From: Cynocephalus volans | Lineage: Eukaryota > Chordata > Mammalia > Dermoptera > Cynocephalidae | DNA length: 64,000 bases | Direction of reading: 5' to 3' | NCBI RefSeq assembly: GCF_027409185.1 | Contig: NC_084464.1 | Coordinates: 51,683,095 to 51,747,094, forward strand | Shown: one piece after another, positions 1-11,736 of the stretch | Numbering within the stretch: the first letter of the stretch is position 1 | Layout: the number at the start of each line of letters is the position of its first letter | Program-made: the position numbers and the translations under genes | Notes under the pieces: generated by a model | Databases searched by the model: none | Told to the model about the DNA's origin: nothing | What the model saw: only the letters and a program-made list of their open reading frames with translations

Positions 1-2958
1 TTGGAAAGGACAAAAACATTCAAACCATAGTAATTAGTCACATTGAGCATTTTTTCCTATACTTGTTGGCATTTGTGTGTCTTTGGAGAAATGTCTATTC
101 AAGATTATTAAGTTTTGTTTTATTTTGTTTTTTCTATTGAGTTGTGGGAGTTCTTTATACATTTTAGAGACTAACTCATTATCAGATATATGGTTTGCAA
201 ATACTTTTTCCTATTCTGTAGGTTGCCTTTGCACTCTATCTCCTTACAGTGCAGAAGCTTTTTAATTTGATGTAGTCCCACTGGTTTATTTTTGTTTTTA
301 TTATATGCACTTTTTGTGTCATATCTACAAAATCATTGCCAAGACCAATGTCATGAAGTTTTCCCCTGTTTTTTTTTCTAGGAGTTTTACAACTTTGGGT
401 CTTACAATTAAGTATTTTAATCAGTTTTCAGTTGATTTTTGTGTATGGTGTAATAGAAGTGTCATTTCATTCTTCTGCATCTGGATATCCAGTTTTCCCA
501 TCATCATTTCTTAAGAAGACTATCCATTCCCCATTGTGTATTCTTGGAATCTTTGTGAAAGAACATTTGACCATTTATGAGTGGATTTAGTTCCAGGCTC
601 TCTATTCTGTTCCATTGGTCTATATATGTCTTTATGCTAGTATCATTCTATTTTCATTACTGTAACTTTGTAATATATTTTGAAATCAAGAAGTGTGATG
701 CTTGCAGCTTTGCTCTTTTTAAAGATTGATTTGGCTATTCATGGTCTTTTGTGTTTCCTTATGAATTTTAGAATTTTTTTTTCCTATTGCTATAAAATGT
801 TACTGGGATTTTGATAGGGATTACATTGAATCTGTTAATTGCTTTGGGTAGTATAAACATTTTAACAATATTAAATCTTTCAATCCATAAACACAGGATG
901 TTTTCCCATTTGCTTATGTCTTGTTTCATTTCTTTATCAATGTTTTGTAGTTTTCAGTATACAAGTCTTTCCCCTTCTTAGTTAAGCTTATTCATAGGTA
1001 CTTTATTCTTTTTAATGCTATTGTAAATGGAACTGTTTTCCTAATTTTCTCTTCATATATTGTTGTTGTATAGAAATATAACTGATTTTAGTATGTTGCT
1101 TTTGTCTCCTGCAACGTTACTCAATTCATTTATTCTAATAGTTTTTTTTAGTGGAGTCCGTATGTTTTTTACATAAGGGCATGTCGTCTGCAACAAGGAT
1201 AATTTTAATTCTTCTTTTGCTTGTCTAGTTTTCTTTTTCTTTTCTAATTGTTCTGGCTAGGACATTTAATACTATGTTGAATAAAAGTGGCAACAGTGGA
1301 CATCCTTGCTTTGTTCTGGATCTTGGAAGAAAAACTTTCAGTTTTTCACCATTGACTGTGATGTTAGCTGTGGGCTTTTTATATACGGTCTGTATTATGT
1401 TGAGGTAATTTCTTTCTATTAATAGTTTGAAAGTTTTATGATAAAAGCATGTTAAACATTGTCAAACACTTTTTCTGCATCTATTAAGATGATTATGTGA
1501 TTTTTATTCTTGAGTCTGTTCATTTGGTGTATCACAATAATTAATTTTTCTATATTGAACCATCCTTGCATTTCAGGGATAAATCCCACATGGTCATGGT
1601 GTATGATCATTATAATGTACTGTTGGATTCAATTTGCTAGCATATTGTTGAGATTTTTTGGATCTATATTCATCAGGGATATTGGCCTGTAGTTTTCTTG
1701 TGGTATCTTCATCTGATTTTAGTATCATCGTAATACTGGGCTTATAAAATATGAGTTTGAAAGTGTTTCCTCCTCTTCAACTTTTTGGAAGAGTTTGAGA
1801 AGAATTGTTGTTAATTCTTTTTAAATGTTTAGTAGAATTCACCAATGAAGCCACCTGGTCCTGAACTGTCTTTGTTGGAAAGTTTTTGATTACTGATTCA
1901 ATCTCCATACTAGTTATAGGTCTGTTTAGACTTTCAATTTCTTCATGATTTAGTCTTAGTAGGTTGTATGTTTCTAGAAATTTGTCCTTCTTCTAGGTTA
2001 TTTGGTTTGTTGGTGTATAATTGATCATGTAGTCTCTTATGATCCTATTTATTTCTGTGGCATCAATTATAATGTCTCTTTCTTCATTTGTGATTTTATT
2101 TATTTTAGTCTTCTCTTTCTTTTTCTTAGTCACTCTAGCTAAGTGTATGTTAATTTTGTTTATCTTTCCCAAAAAATCAACTTTTAGTTTTGTTCATATT
2201 TTTCTATTTTCTATTTCATGTATTTCTGTTCTAATCTTTGTCGTTTCCTTCCTTTTGCTAACTTTGAGGTTAATTTGTTTTTCTTTTACTGATTCCGTGA
2301 GAAATAAAGTTAGGTTGTTTACTTTAGAACTTTATTCTTTTTTAATGTAGACATTTATTGCTATGAATTTCCCTCTTAGTACTGCTTTTGCTGTATCCCA
2401 TAAGTTTTGGATACCATATGTTTGTGTTTTCATTTTCATTTGTCTCAGAATATTTTATAATTTTGTTTTCGACTTCTTCTTTGACCAATGGTTGTTCAAG
2501 AATGTGGTGTTTAATTACAACGTATTTGTAAATTTTCTGGTTTTTCTTTTGCTACTGATTTTTAGTTCCATTCTGCTGTAGACAGAAAAGATACTTAGCA
2601 TGATTTTAATCTTCTTAAATTTGTTAAGACTTGTTTTATAACCTAACATGTGACCTATCTTGGAGAAAGATGTGCATGTACTCGAGAAGAATGTTTACTC
2701 TCCTGCCATTGAGTTTAATGCTTTGTATATGTCTGTTAGATTCATTTGGTTTATAGTGTTATCCAAGTCCTCTGTCCTCTAATCAACTGATCTTCTGTCT
2801 GGATTTTCTGTTCATTGTTAACACTGGGATAATAAAGTCTCTTAATACTATTTTATTGTTTTCTATTTCTCCCTTCAGTTCTATCAAAGTTTGCTTTATG
2901 TACTTAGGTGCTCTGATGCTGGGTACACACATATTTATAAATGTTAAATCTTTCCAAC

Positions 2959-3001
<43 letters not shown>

Positions 3002-3140
3002 TACACACACATATACATATTACATATATATAAATACACACACACACATATATATACGTATTATGTGTATATATATATACATATATATATGTATATATAT
3101 ATCCTTTTATCATTACATGATATTCTTCTTCGTTTCTTAA
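1..3140 (-). repeat. L1 LINE, ORF2 region, antisense
   Basis: The plus strand reads as the reverse complement of L1 ORF2 throughout, covering the reverse transcriptase and C-terminal part at low coordinates and the endonuclease side near 2,600-2,950. Stop codons and frameshifts occur in every minus-strand frame, so it cannot make protein. The copy is interrupted by a TA/CA microsatellite at about 2,957-3,106 and seems to resume briefly to 3,140. The first 30 or so bases resemble the end of an antisense MaLR LTR rather than L1. The subfamily is an old (L1M-type) one by eye. Recognition is by similarity to remembered L1 sequence, not by a search. Confidence 0.9.
2957..3106. repeat. Compound (TA)n/(CA)n microsatellite
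   Basis: A run of TA dinucleotides passes into a CA run and then into alternating CA and TA tracts with short breaks. It sits inside the antisense L1. The short cysteine/valine and histidine/threonine frames that cross it are only a reading of the dinucleotide repeat. Confidence 0.97.
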
Positions 3141-5065
3141 GAGAATGAAGAGACAAGCTAACAGCTAGGAGAAAATATTTGTGAATTACGTTTCTAACAA
3201 AGGACTTGTATTCAGACTATATAAAAACTCTCAAAACAATAATAAGAAACCATACAAATCAATAAGAAAGTGGGCAAATGATTTGAACAGATATGTCATC
3301 AAAGAAGATATACTGATGGCAGTAAATACATGAAAAGATGTTTAACATCAGTAGTCATTAGGGAAATGGAAATTAAAACCATACTGAGAGATTATTATGC
3401 ACATTTAAGAATGCCTAAAATTTAAAACTATATCAAGTATTGTGAGGATCTGGAGGAAGTGAAACTCTCATATACTTCTCTCAATGTAATTTGTACAATC
3501 ACTTTGGAAAAAATGTCAGTAGTTTCTTAAAAGTTAAACAAACACCTATCATACGGTACAGTCATTCAACTCCTAGACATTTATCTAAAAGAATGAAAGA
3601 AACAATTAACAGAGTTAAAAGACAACCAACAGAGTGGGAGAAAATATTTGCAAAATATACATCTGACAAAGGATTGATATCCAGAATATATAAGGAACTC
3701 AAACAACTTTACAAGAAGAAAACAAGCAACCCAATTAAAAAATGGGCAAAAGAGCTAAGTAGGCATTTCTCTAAGGAAGATATACAAATGGCCAACAGAC
3801 ATATGAAAAAATGCTCAACATCACTCAGCATCCAGGAAATGCAAATCAAAAGTACACTGAGATACCATCTAACCCCAGTTAGGATGGCTAAAATCCAAAA
3901 GACTCTGAACGATAAATGCTGGCGAGGTTGCGGAGAAAAAGGAACTCTCATACATTGTTGGTGGGACTGCAAAATGGTGCAGCCTCTATAGAATAATGGT
4001 ATGGAGGTTCCTCAAACAATTGCAGATAGATCTACCATACGACCCAGCTATCCCACTGTTGGGAATATACCCAGAGGAATGGAAATCATCAAGTCGAAGG
4101 TATACCTGTTCCCCAATGTTCATCGCAGCACTCTATACAATAGCCAAGAGTTGGAACCAGCCCAAATGTCCATCATCAGATGAGTGGATACGGAAAATGT
4201 GGTACATCTACACAATGGAATACTACTCAGCTATAAAAACGAATGAAATACTGCCATTTGCAACAACATGGATGGACCTCGAGAGAATTATATTAAGTGA
4301 AACAAGTCAGGCACAGAAAGAAAAATACCACATGTTCTCACTTATTGGTGGGAGCTAAAAATTAATATATAAATTCACACACACACACACACAAAACGGG
4401 GGGGGGGAAGAAGATGTAACAACCACAGTTACTTGAAGTTGATATGACAAGCAAACAGAAAGGACATTGTTGGGGGGGAGGGGGGGAGGGAGAAGGGAGG
4501 GAGGTTTTGGTGATGGGGAGCAATAATCAGCCACAATGTATATCGACAAAAATAAAAATTAAAATTAAATAAATAAATTAAATTAAATTAAATAATGAAA
4601 GCACCTGTCCATACAAATGCAGTGCTCCTAGCACCTTTATTTATATTAGCTAAAAACTGGAAACACAAATGTTATCAGGTAGCTAGATAAAAAACTTGTT
4701 ATGCATCAATATAAGGAATAAAAATACTGAACATGAAAATATGAATAAATCTCAAAGTAATTATGCTGATTTAAAGAAGCCATACAAAAAAGGAGTACAT
4801 ACTATATGATTCCATTTATATTAAATTCTAAACAGCGCAAACTAAGCTACAGTGACAAAGCAGGTGAAAGCTTTTTTAGGGGGAATGAAGAGTGAGAGAG
4901 ATTACAAAGGTCACAAAGAAACTTGAACTTTATTGATACATTCACTAGCTTCATTGTAGTGATGATTTCATTGGTGTTTATAAATATCAAACTTTACCAA
5001 ATTTTACATCTTAAATACGTGCAGTTTATTATATGTATATATATTTCAATAAAGCAGATTTAAAA
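3140..5065 (+). repeat. Old L1, ORF2 3' part and 3' end, split by a younger L1
   Basis: This is an old L1 in sense orientation, with the end of ORF2 before 3,592 and the continuation plus 3' UTR after 4,601, ending near an AATAAAG at about 5,050. The two halves join cleanly if the insert 3,600-4,593 is removed. Many substitutions and stop codons show that it has been dead for a long time. Its 5' boundary at about 3,140 is the switch from the antisense L1 and microsatellite and is only approximate. Confidence 0.85.
3600..4593 (+). mobile_element. Younger 5'-truncated L1 with target-site duplication
   Basis: This L1 3' end covers the C-terminal part of ORF2 and the whole 3' UTR. It is flanked by the direct repeat AATGAAAG at 3,592-3,599 and 4,594-4,601. 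It contains two long open stretches of ORF2, at 3,491-3,991 and 3,996-4,358, separated by one frameshift, so it is much less decayed than the L1 around it. The 3' UTR has a CA run, a run of ten G at about 4,398, a G-rich purine tract at 4,468-4,503 and a tail of AAAT/AATTA units. Truncation at the 5' end and the tail are typical of target-primed reverse transcription. Confidence 0.93.
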
Positions 5066-5310
5066 AGACTTTCACATCAAAAGATATATTTAAAAATGCT
5101 CTTCCAATTGGAATTTTAAAACAATGTGCTATTAAACATTTTTTGAGTGATAATTAAAATACAAAAAGATATTAGAGAATTCTGAAAAAAAAAAGGATAA
5201 TCAAACCACTAAATATCCCATCTATAAAATATATTAAAAGCACTGATCAAAAAATAATTTATGGCCATAAGCAAATCTTTAGAAATTGAAGAATGAAAAT
5301 AACTTAGTTA
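5065..5310. other. AT-rich spacer between two L1 copies
   Basis: This is AT-rich sequence after the end of the first old L1 and before the putative 5' UTR of the next. It may be further L1 3' UTR. I see no gene or signal in it. Confidence 0.5.
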
Positions 5311-6389
5311 GAAGTTGGACATCATCAAGATGGTACATTAGAAGATCTCCAGTATTGCTCCCCTTAACAACTGATCAATTTACAACTATTAAAAAGCAAA
5401 ATCTGCCATCCTGATATCATTGGAACTTGGGGAAAGTGGAAGAGAGACCCCTGGAGTTCGTGAAGGCCTGAGAGGCCACAGTGAAAAGGAGGAAGAACCA
5501 CCCTGACCATTCCAAGCCCCAGTCACTTCCATGCCAGGTATGGTGCAAGGCAGAAAGTAGCTGCCAGCACATGGAGCAGCTACCAGGAGATAGCAAAGCT
5601 TCAGCAGTGCCCTTTGTGTTAACTACTTGGAATCTGCAGGAGAGAAGAGTGCTTTGGAGTACAGCATACCATATCCCAGGCCAGCAAAGCAACTGGCAAG
5701 TTTCCCCTGTACCTGCATAGGAGTAAGGGACCACAGCCAACCCGAAGAAGGAACTACCCAGAGGCTGGTGAGTCTTTGCTGGGGATTCTTGCACAACCTG
5801 CTCCATGGGAAATATCTGAAGTACAAGGGGGACAGCTGACCCACCAGGGGAGCATTGGAGTGCAACACAGGCAGCTGATCTGCCTTCCGATCAGCATGGG
5901 CACCACATAGTGGAGACCTGTCAGGATGATAGAAGTGAAGGAGGTGAAGTTTGCATGAAAGACTCAGTCCTGGTCTGGAATTTCCAGCCCAGTGTGTGTG
6001 TAGTAATCTCACAAGACCTGGAAGTGTCTAAAAGGCCAACAATGAAAACTGGATCTACTCAAAAAGCCTTCCTCAGTTTGAGAATCAGCAGCACAATAGC
6101 ACTTTTAAAGCACAGAGCTCAAGTTCCAGTCCCCACAAGAAGTTCCCTCAGTTCAGGAATTAACCACAGTACAGCAAGTTAATTCCAGTGCAGAGTTTAA
6201 GTAGTGGTGGTAGTTAATAATCCACGGAATGGGAAAAATAAACAAAAAGACTACAGATCAGAGACAAATCTCTGATATTAAACAGTAAAGGTCTAACACC
6301 ATCAAAGAACACCTATAAAATCTGGGAGAGGTAGAAATCTCCTCAAATGGCCCAGGCATCAATGTAAAGACACAAAGATCAAGAAAGAA

Positions 6390-7340
6390 CAGAAAAACAT
6401 GACACCACCAAAGGAAACAAACAAAGCACCAGTAATGGATCCAGAAGAACAGTGAATTTATGAAATGTCTGACAGAAAATTCAGAATAACCCTCTTAAGG
6501 ATGTTCAGGGAATCACAAGAAAATACAGATAGAAAATTAAATGATATCTGAGAAAAAGATTCACAAGCAGAATGAGAAACTTGAAAAAGAAATAGAATTT
6601 ATTTTTAAAAAAGGAATTCCAGTAATAAAGAATACATTATCTGTACTGAAAAACTTAATAGAAAGCTCCAACAGCAGACTTGATAAAACACAGGAAAGAA
6701 TCAGTGACCTTGAAGATGGAACATATGAAATTATCCAGTCAGAGAAACAGAAATAAAAAGAATAAGATGAAATGAAACAGAAATACAGTAATTGTGAGAC
6801 TCCCTCAAGCAAAATAACCTCTGCACAACTGCCCTATTTAAAAGAGACAAAAAATGAAGAGACCTAGAAAGCATATTCAAGGAAATAATGACTGAAAATT
6901 TCCCAAGTGTGAGGAAAGATGACAGCATCCAGGTACAGGAAGCTTAGAAGTCAAAATCAAATTCAATACAAAGAGGAACACCCCAAGGCACATCATAATC
7001 AAATTATCAAAAACCAAAAACTAGAAAGAATGCAGAAAGCGGCAAGAGAAAAGAAACACATAACATTCAATGGAGTCCTAATACATCTCTCAATGGATTT
7101 CTCAGCACAAACCCTGCAGGCCAGAAGGGAGTGGAGTGATATATTCAAGGGCTGAAGAATAAAGACTGTCAGCCAAGAATTCTGGATCCAGCAAAACTAC
7201 CCCTCAAATATGAAGAAGAAATAAAGTCTTTTCCAGGCAAACAAAAGCTAAGGGAATTTATTAATACTAGAACCACCTTACAAGAAAGCAAAAAGGAGTT
7301 CTTCAATTTGAAAGAAGCCAATGCTAAAGAATAGCAAGAA
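6390..7340 (+). pseudogene. L1 ORF1 relic
   Basis: Fragments of an L1 ORF1 protein can be read in broken frames. The longest, from 6,541 to 6,756, is rich in lysine and glutamate with heptad-like leucines and matches the coiled-coil part. The frame at 6,919-7,155 matches the RNA-binding and C-terminal part. In L1, ORF1p is the RNA-binding chaperone of the retrotransposition particle. Stops between the fragments exclude function. Confidence 0.75.
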
Positions 7341-8945
7341 AATATATGAAGGTACATAACTCAGAAGTAAAGTAAGTACACAGACAATGGCAGAATGTTC
7401 CAGTGTTGTAAGGGTGGTGAATATACCACTTATATCCTTAGTATGAAGACTAAAGGACAAATCTAACAAGGTGATAACAAATACAACAACCATATAAGAG
7501 ATAGGCAATATTAAATGATGTGACTAGAAACAGAATGTCAAAAAGTGGGGAGAATGATGCCAAAACATAGAGTTGGATTTGGTTTTCCATTTTTTCTTAG
7601 ATATCAAAGTTATGAAATATCAAAATTAAAGTATTATTAGTTTACAATAAATAATTATTTTGGCTTATAGTTGTTATTAGTTTAACATGTTATAAGTATA
7701 ACATGTTTTTTGCATGCCTCATGGTAACCATAATACAAAAATTTAGAAGAGACATACTAAAAATAAATAGTGAGAAATCAAAATATACTGCTATAGAAAA
7801 CCACTCAACCACAAAGGAAGACAGCAAGACTGGAAAAAAAGAAAAAAGGATCTAAAAAATAACCAGAAAAACGTAACAAAAAGGCAGTAACAAGTCCCTA
7901 TATATTCCTTATATATAAATAATAACTCTAAATGTAAATGGGTTAAATTTTCCAATTAAAAGATACAGAGTGGCTGAATGGGTTATAAAACAAGAACCAA
8001 CAATATGCTGCCTAGAAGAAACTCACTTCACCTATAAAGACACACACTGGCCAAAAGTAAAGGAATGGAAAAATATATTTAATGCAAATGGAAACCAAAA
8101 AAGAGCGAGTAGCTCTACTTATATCAGATAAAATAGACTTCAAGCCAAGGAATATAAAAAAGATAAGGAAAGTCATTGTATAATGATAAGGAATCGATTC
8201 AATACCAGATATAACAATTCTAAGTATATATACACCCAACACCAGAGCACCCAGATATTTAAAACAATTACTGTTAGACATAATGTGAGAGATTGATTGC
8301 AACACAATAATAGTTGGGGACTTTAACAACCCCACTTTCATCAAAGGACAGATCATCCAACTGGAAAATTAACCAAGAAACATCAGAATTAATCTTTACT
8401 CAAGGCCAATTTGATCTCATAAACATTTATAGAACATTTCATCCAACAACTGTAGAATACATATTCTTTTCAGCAGTACACAGAATATTCTCTAGGAAAG
8501 ACTACATGTTAGGTCACAAAGCAAGTCTCAACCAATTTTAAAAAACTAAAATTGTATCGACTACCTTGTTGACCATGACAGAATAAAACTAGAAATCAAC
8601 AATGAAAGGGACACTAGAAACCATATGAATACATGGAAATTAGACAACATGTTCCTAAACAGTGAATGGATCAAAGAAGAAATCCACAAGCAAATTAAAA
8701 AATTCCTAGAAACAAATGAAAATGGAAACACAACATACCAGAACGTGTGGGATACAGCAAAAGCAGTTATAAGAGGGAAGTTTATAGCAATAAATAGCTA
8801 CATCAAAGAAGAAGAAAGACTTCAAATAAACAACCTCACATTACACCTCAAGAAACTAAAAAACAAGAATAAACCATACACCAAATTAATGGGAGAGAAA
8901 TAACAAAGATCAGGACAGAAATAAATGAATTGAATATTAAGATCA

Positions 8946-9353
8946 TGTTTTAGTCAGTTTTATGTTGCTATAACAGAATTACCTGAGACTGGGTAATTTA
9001 TAAAGAACAGAGGTTTATTTGGCTTACGATTCTGGGACAGCTGCATCTGGCATGGGCCTCAGGCTGCTTCTACTCATGGCAGAAAGTGGCAGGGAGCCGG
9101 TGGGTACAAGCAGATCACATGGCGAGAGGAAGCAGGAGAGAAAGAGAGAAGGTGCCAGGGTCCTATAAACAACAAGCTCTCGTGGGAACTAATAGAGTGA
9201 GAGCTCACTCATTACACCCCCCTCCCCCAGGGAGAACATTAATCCATTCATAAGGGATCCGCCCCCATGACTCAATCAGTTTCCAACACTGCCACATTGG
9301 GGATCAAATTTCCACATGAGTTTTGGAGGGCACAACACATCCAAACTCCATCA
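8946..9353 (-). repeat. MaLR LTR (3' LTR of the provirus)
   Basis: This is the left LTR, about 408 bp, starting TGTTTTAG and ending in CA. It aligns over its whole length with the right LTR at 10,938-11,396 with scattered differences. It lacks the long AT run found in the right copy. Confidence 0.92.
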
Positions 9354-9536
9354 TTCTGCCCCTTGGCCCCCCAAAACTCATATTCCTCTCACATTCAAAA
9401 TACAATTATTCCATCCCAACAGTCCCAAAATTCTTAGCTTGTCCCAGCACCAACTTAAAAGTCCAAAGTCCAAAGTCTCATCTGAGACCAAAAGCAAAAG
9501 TCCTTCCAGTTGTGAACCTGAAAAACAAAACCAAAT

Positions 9537-10361
9537 TTATCTACTGCCAAGATACAATAGTGGAACAGACATTGGGTATACATTCCCATTCCAAAAGGGA
9601 GGAAAATGCCAGAAGAAAGGAAAAACAGGCCCCAAACAAATCTGAAACCCAGCAGGGCAGACATTATGTCTTAAAGCTCCAAAATAATGTTCTTTAACTC
9701 CGAGTCCTTCATCCTGGGCACAATTGGGCATCTGGGCCCCCAAAGTCTCAGGAAGCCTTGTTCCCACAGCTCTGCCAGGCATAGCCCAGTGGGCCACGCT
9801 GGTGCCTGTGGCTTTTCTAGGCCTGTGTTGCATGTTACCAGTGGCCCCAAAGCTCTGGGGTTCTGGCAGCAACCCTGCTGCATTGGCTGTACTAGACATT
9901 TCCCTGGTGGGTGCTCTCTGTGGGGGATCTGACCCCACTTTCCTGCTTGGCATTGGTCTAGTAGATGTCCTCTGCAGTGGCTCCGCCCCTGTGGCAGGTC
10001 TCCGCCTGGGCCCCCAGGCTTTTCCATACATCCTCTGGAATCTGGGTGGAGGCTGCCATTCTTTCACTGCTCTCATGTCCTGCTGCCTTGCAGACTTAAC
10101 ACAACGTGGACACCACCAAAGTTTCAGGCTTCTGCTCTCCAGGGCTGCTGCACTAGCTGGAGCCGCTCTAGCTGGAGCAGCTGGGATGCAGGGAGCAGAT
10201 TCCCAGGGGCAGTTGCACTCCAGGTCTGTCCTCTGGGACAACTCAGTCCTTCTAGACCTCAGGGCTTGTGATGGGTGAGGCACCCCTCCAGATTTCTCAA
10301 ATGCCTTTAGGGCATTTTTTCCATTGTCCTGGTTATTAGCACCTGGCTGCCTCACCACCAA
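9537..10361 (-). other. Long open frame in the MaLR internal region (274 codons)
   Basis: This uninterrupted frame in the sense direction of the provirus covers about half of its internal region. The translation is rich in Ala, Pro and Arg and shows no domain I recognise. I see no protease, reverse transcriptase or integrase motif and no zinc knuckle. MaLR internal regions are generally regarded as lacking intact retroviral genes. The open frame may be a relic of an ancestral frame or may reflect the GC-rich composition of this part. I do not call it a functional protein. Confidence 0.4.
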
Positions 10362-10937
10362 GATAATGTCTTTAGCAAATAGTTTCTGCCTTGCCCTTGC
10401 ATTTTTCTCCAGCTCTCCACTTCTCTAACTCATGGCCAGGCTGCAAATTTTCCAAATCTTTATGCTCTGCTTCCCTTTTAAATTCTGGCTTTACATCATG
10501 CCTTTGCTGCCATAACTCAGAGTAGGCTCTTAAAAGCAACCATGTAGCTTCCTTAATGCTTTGCTGCTTAGAAATTTTTTCTGCCAGATACTCTGGTTCA
10601 CAACTCCTAAGTTCCAACTTCCACAAAGTCCTAGGGCATGCACCAAATACAGCCAAATTCTTTGCCAGTTCACAGTAAGAGTGATCTGTGCCCCAGTTTC
10701 CAATAAACTCCTTCTGATTTCTACCTCCTTAGAATGGTCTTTACAGTCCATATTTATATCAGCATTCTCCTCACCACCACTGTTTACCTAATCTCTAAAA
10801 TGTTCCAAACATTCTCTCATCTTTTTGTCTTCTAATTCCTCCAAACTCCTCCAACTTTTCCCATTACCCAGTACCAAAGCTGCATCCACATTTTCAGGTA
10901 TCTGTTTAGCAACACCCACTCCTCAGTACCAATTTTC

Positions 10938-10996
10938 TGTTTTAGGTCATTTTGTGTTGCTATAACAGAATTACCTGAGACTGGTATATAAAGAAG

Positions 10997-11035
<39 letters not shown>

Positions 11036-11396
11036 AAGAAGAGAGGTTTATTTGGCTTATGATTCTGGGACAGCTGCATCTGGCATGGGCCTCAGGCTCC
11101 TTCTACTCATGGTTGAAAGTGGCAGGCAGCCAGCAGGTACAAGCAGATCACATGGCAACAGGAAGCAAGAGAGAAGCAGGAAGGAGAGAGAAGGTGCCAG
11201 GGTCTTTGTAAGCAACAAGCTCTCGGGGGAACTAATAGGGTGAGAACTCACTCATTAATCCCCCCTCCCCCAGGGAGAGCATTTGTCCATTCATAAGGAA
11301 TCCGCCCCCATGACTCGATCAGTTTCCAACAGTGCCACATTGGAGATCAAATTTCCACATGAGTTTTGGAGGGGACAACACATCCAAACTCCACCA
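10938..11396 (-). repeat. MaLR LTR (5' LTR of the provirus) with internal AT expansion
   Basis: This is the right LTR, about 459 bp, starting TGTTTTAG and ending CCACCA. It is longer than its partner because of an AT dinucleotide run at about 10,997-11,037, flanked on both sides by a TATAAAGAAGA motif. In element orientation the sequence just downstream of this LTR is where a primer-binding site would lie. Confidence 0.92.
10997..11037. repeat. (AT)n microsatellite within the MaLR LTR
   Basis: An alternating AT tract with one G interruption is absent from the sister LTR at the matching place, so it arose after integration. Confidence 0.95.
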
Positions 11397-11736
11397 GATC
11401 ATAATACAAAATATTGATGAAACAGAGTTGGTTTTTTGAAAAGATAAACAAAATCAAAAAACCTTTAGCTAGACTAACAAAGAAAAAGAGAAAAGACTCA
11501 AATAATTAGAATACAAAATAATAAAGGAGACATTACAAGTGATACTTCAGAAATACAAAGGATCATAAGAGACTTCTACAAACAACTATATGCAAACATA
11601 CTCGAAAATCTAGAAGAAATGGATAAATTTCTGGACACATATAACTTACCAAGGTTGAATCATGAAGACCTAGAAAACCTAAACAGACTAATAAAGAGTA
11701 TTGAGTTTGAAGGAGTAAGTAAAAGTCTCCCAACAA

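Larger units (their letters stand above)
8946..11396 (-). mobile_element. Complete MaLR (ERVL-MaLR, MST/THE1-like) provirus
   Basis: Two similar LTRs, at 8,946-9,353 and 10,938-11,396, flank an internal region of about 1.6 kb. The outer ends are TG and CA, and the insertion is bounded by the 5-bp duplication GATCA at 8,941-8,945 and 11,397-11,401, as expected for an ERVL-type integrase. The element reads on the minus strand. Its 5' LTR is the right-hand one, and a purine-rich tract precedes the left-hand LTR. The internal sequence resembles remembered THE1/MST internal sequence. MaLR elements are non-autonomous and depended on ERVL proteins. It sits in an old L1 whose halves rejoin exactly when it is removed. 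Confidence 0.93.

Noticed and set aside
2783..3140. Cys/Val- and His/Thr-rich small proteins
   Set aside because: These are translations of the TA/CA microsatellite.
3491..4358. Host protein-coding gene
   Set aside because: The frames are the C-terminal part of L1 ORF2 in a truncated, frameshifted copy; the first frame even starts in the older L1.
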